A DNA stretch of 64,000 nt from Microbacterium invictum (GTDB lineage Bacteria > Actinomycetota > Actinomycetes > Actinomycetales > Microbacteriaceae), in NCBI RefSeq assembly GCF_014197265.1, contig NZ_JACIFH010000001.1, positions 3,224,001-3,288,000 of the forward strand. The letters run 5' to 3'. Position numbers and translations under genes: made by a program. The notes beneath the pieces are model-generated. The model was not told where the DNA came from, did not search any database, and was given only the letters and a program-made list of their open reading frames with translations. Positions 62,160 through 64,000 of this stretch are shown one piece after another; positions within the stretch are counted from its first letter, which is position 1, and each line of letters starts with the position of its first letter.

Positions 62160-63505
62160 CAGAAGATGACCTCGACGTAGAAGGGGTCCCATTCGAGGAC
62201 GCGCTTTGGCCGGTAGAGCACCGCTTCGAGCAGGCTTCCCGCGTAGGAGTTCTCAAGCGCGTCGATCATGCAAACGCTGTAGTTTCTGGGATGCGGGGGC
62301 GCTACCGCAGGAAGTTCGATCTGACACCACGAGTACGTCTGAGGTTCTTGTGCGAACAATGCACCTTCCCACGTCGATGCGAACGGATACTCGTCGCACG
62401 ACTTGCCGGAGGGTCTGGGGTAGCTGGCGGGGCAAGCTTCCGCTCGGTTGAGGTCTCGGAGGGTCTCATCGGTTAGGCGCGTGAGGGGGCCGGTGTCGAG
62501 TGTCCGCGAGCCGGCGAGCCCGGAGAGTTGTGCCTGGTACACATGTGCGGCGAACTCAGGCAGTGTGGCGGCGTCATACTCGATCGACGGCGTGACCCAG
62601 GGAACGACGCATCCCGGCTGCATGTGGCTGAACATGTCGTCGCACCGCATCCCTGGCGCGTACGCGCCAGTCGCTGCGGTGTTGGGGCCGATCTGAGCTC
62701 GAAACGAGATGTCCCAGAACACGGTGGGAACATACGCTGACTCGCCAGGTACTGGGTCCCACTCTGCGTACGCCTCGCCTTCTGCACGTGCGTGTAGCGC
62801 CGGCACCTGCACCGGGAAACTGGCGCTCATCAAGTCACACGGGCTCCAGCACGTTGCGGTCGCGGAGATCTCTGTGCCGACGGCGGCGCCCCATGCGTAG
62901 GACGGTGAGACAGACAGCTTGTTATAGAAGACCGTCATGTCGCTTAGAAGCTGGACGTAGTGATAGATGTTGAAGTTCATCGATCCGATGATCGCGCCAG
63001 GCCCTCCGCTCGAGCTCGTCTCTTCGACTACGAACTCACCGGACAAGATTCCGCAGATAGAGGAGCGGTCGGCGTAGTAGGTCTCGGTCACGCCCAGGTC
63101 AAGACACCACTCCGGAACGGGGAGATCGGCGATCTGCTCGGACGGTGCGATAATCCCGGCCCGACCTTTCAGGTCGACGGCGTGACCGATGGTGATGCAG
63201 CCCCTCAGTCCTCCACCAAGCGGTGAGAATTGTTCCCCGCTACCGCCTCGTAGCAGTTGCGGGTCAGCTGGAGCGGGGGTGACTTCGCTGTGTGCCGTCG
63301 CACCGGGCTCCGTGTCCGCCGGCGCCGCGACGCGGCTGTTGAACTCTTCGATCTGGCTTGGATCCTCGGGGCCGGCGAACGCAGCTTGTGGCAGCCCGAG
63401 GACGGCTCCAATCAACGCCGCGATGGCAACCGCGCCAATCCGCGAGGAGGCTGCCCTCAATCCTCTGCTCGGGCGCCTGCCCGCCCCACCCGAACGTTTG
63501 ATCAC
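62159..63505 (-). CDS. secreted protein with C-terminal NucA/NucB-type nuclease domain
   Basis: 448 residues from GTG 63505, five bases after GAGGGG. A signal peptide (Arg-rich start, hydrophobic VAIAALIGAVLGL, cleavage near QAAFA/G at 44) leads to a long Cys-containing middle region (about 60-330) of unknown fold. The C-terminus contains CPASYPRPSGKSCDEYPFAS at about 355-377, then EGA, and ends NSYAGSLLEAVLY and WDPFYVEVIF. Cys-Asp-Glu-Tyr-Pro-Phe and the Asn/Gly-rich segment are the marks of NucA/NucB deoxyribonucleases. Outside the cell it would degrade DNA or act as a toxin. GC content is lower than the core, supporting transfer. Confidence 0.75.
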   Translation of the reverse strand: MIKRSGGAGRRPSRGLRAASSRIGAVAIAALIGAVLGLPQAAFAGPEDPSQIEEFNSRVAAPADTEPGATAHSEVTPAPADPQLLRGGSGEQFSPLGGGLRGCITIGHAVDLKGRAGIIAPSEQIADLPVPEWCLDLGVTETYYADRSSICGILSGEFVVEETSSSGGPGAIIGSMNFNIYHYVQLLSDMTVFYNKLSVSPSYAWGAAVGTEISATATCWSPCDLMSASFPVQVPALHARAEGEAYAEWDPVPGESAYVPTVFWDISFRAQIGPNTAATGAYAPGMRCDDMFSHMQPGCVVPWVTPSIEYDAATLPEFAAHVYQAQLSGLAGSRTLDTGPLTRLTDETLRDLNRAEACPASYPRPSGKSCDEYPFASTWEGALFAQEPQTYSWCQIELPAVAPPHPRNYSVCMIDALENSYAGSLLEAVLYRPKRVLEWDPFYVEVIF

Positions 63506-63890
63506 GTTGGCCCCTCTCGTCGCCACCCCGGTGTGGCCTTCTGAGGCTGAGGATATGGGTGTGATCGATCTTCCATCTGTCCCCTCTTCGGCGGACAGCC
63601 TTGTCCGGCAGGGGAGTGCTACAGAAGGGTGGCAGTACCAACGGGCGCTTGGTGACCGACCAATAGGTCCGCCCAAGTGTCGACGGCGAGAACGAAGATC
63701 TCGAACGCCGTCCACTCGGTCCGTCTGAAAGGCGCCATCAAAGTCCGGCGTTGTCCGGTCTGAACGTGAGAACGGTTTGGGAAGGGTGGAAATCGCCCAG
63801 ACACACTGAGGGTCGTCGCCGAAACCTCGAAACTGGCGGAATGGTTCGCCCGCACAGTCAGTGTCGCCCACGAAATGTCCCGGAGCCTGA
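63506..63890. other. gap upstream of the nuclease gene, no recognised gene
   Basis: It probably holds the nuclease promoter. A 22-base sequence at 63765-63786 (starting CGTGAGAA, containing TTTGGGAAG) resembles 55419-55440 near the other island end, 19 of 22 positions equal. Confidence 0.5.
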
Positions 63891-63914
63891 GTTCAAATCC
63901 CTCCGTCTCCGCCA
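63891..63914 (+). repeat. attR, copy of the tRNA-Ser(GCU) 3' end
   Basis: These 24 bases are identical to 55360-55383. The sequence before it does not fold into a tRNA, so this is a duplicated att core, not a second gene. Confidence 0.85.
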
Positions 63915-64000
63915 TAAGAAGTCCTGGTCAAACTATATTTTCCAAGTGCGTCTGCCCACTTTTTGCCCACATCTAATCGCGTGCCGCGTGGCGGATGTCC

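Larger units (their letters stand above)
55360..63914. mobile_element. genomic island inserted at tRNA-Ser(GCU)
   Basis: A 24-base sequence covering the T-arm, acceptor and CCA-like end of the tRNA (55360-55383) is repeated exactly at 63891-63914 in the same orientation, as left by tyrosine integrases that use tRNA 3' ends. The 8.5 kb between carry non-housekeeping genes (arylsulfatase, DUF1254 protein, secreted nuclease), truncated genes, and visibly lower GC from about 60.7 kb. No integrase, relaxase or replication gene is seen inside, so it cannot move alone. Confidence 0.8.

Noticed and set aside
63506..63871. Longer start of the nuclease protein (GTG 63871)
   Set aside because: It would put about 120 unrelated residues before a clear signal peptide; GTG 63505 has a good ribosome-binding site.
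63886..63914. A second tRNA-Ser gene at the island's right end
   Set aside because: Only the 3' 24 bases match; no anticodon arm or acceptor 5' strand precedes them.

Overview
The window comes from a high-GC actinobacterium, most likely Microbacteriaceae and close to Microbacterium. Signs of this are the very high third-position GC, many GTG starts, the frequent GGATGCCG octamer, and -10 boxes of the TAGACT type placed 6-8 bases before start codons, which suggests leaderless mRNAs. No taxonomic marker search could be run, so the genus is an inference.

From 1 to about 50.2 kb the window is mostly carbohydrate catabolism. 1-4713 (-) is a GH35 / serine hydrolase / GH35 operon. 4915-11996 (+) holds a LacI regulator, a sugar ABC importer (binding lipoprotein plus two permeases), two DHDPS-fold lyase paralogues and an aldo/keto reductase. 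12143-19020 (-) encodes a LacI regulator, a Gfo/Idh oxidoreductase and a full oxidative hexuronate route: uronate dehydrogenase, enolase-superfamily enzyme, 5-dehydro-4-deoxyglucarate dehydratase and 2-oxoglutarate semialdehyde dehydrogenase. 19098-27275 (+) has an M24-like protein without two metal ligands, an array of 20-bp repeats, an ABC exporter, and two modules built around Gfo/Idh enzymes (with DUF6807 and cupin, then with a GH43-like propeller), separated by a PIN-toxin remnant. 27847-37901 (+) is an arabinofuranoside-type locus: importer, YesL-like membrane protein, GH51, Gfo/Idh, DUF993, TIM-barrel isomerase and LacI. It is followed by a broken GH127 gene, glycerate kinase, and the housekeeping genes pgm and pheA. 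43875-50199 is an alpha-glucoside locus: LacI, GH13, importer.

The catabolic loci share features. Four LacI regulators sit among palindromes of the GGAAAGCGCTTTCC type or of TTGCG type. None of the three importers has its own ATPase, so a shared MsmK/MsiK-like ATPase elsewhere is expected. Each importer has a strong stem-loop between the binding-protein gene and the first permease gene. Many genes overlap by ATGA, GTGA or TGATG, which marks translationally coupled operons.

50.2-55.0 kb is core genome: lipid kinase, serS, HAD phosphatase, tRNA-Ser(UGA) and an LCP cell-wall ligase. At 55292-55380 lies tRNA-Ser(GCU). Its last 21 bases plus CCA recur exactly at 63891-63914, which bounds an 8.5-kb island. 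The island carries a DUF1254/DUF1214 protein, a truncated secreted protein, a large arylsulfatase, and a secreted protein with a C-terminal NucA/NucB-type nuclease domain whose stop codon overlaps the start of a small unknown gene (a candidate immunity gene). No integrase lies inside the island. Two decayed tRNA 3'-end-like sequences near its left end hint at earlier insertions.
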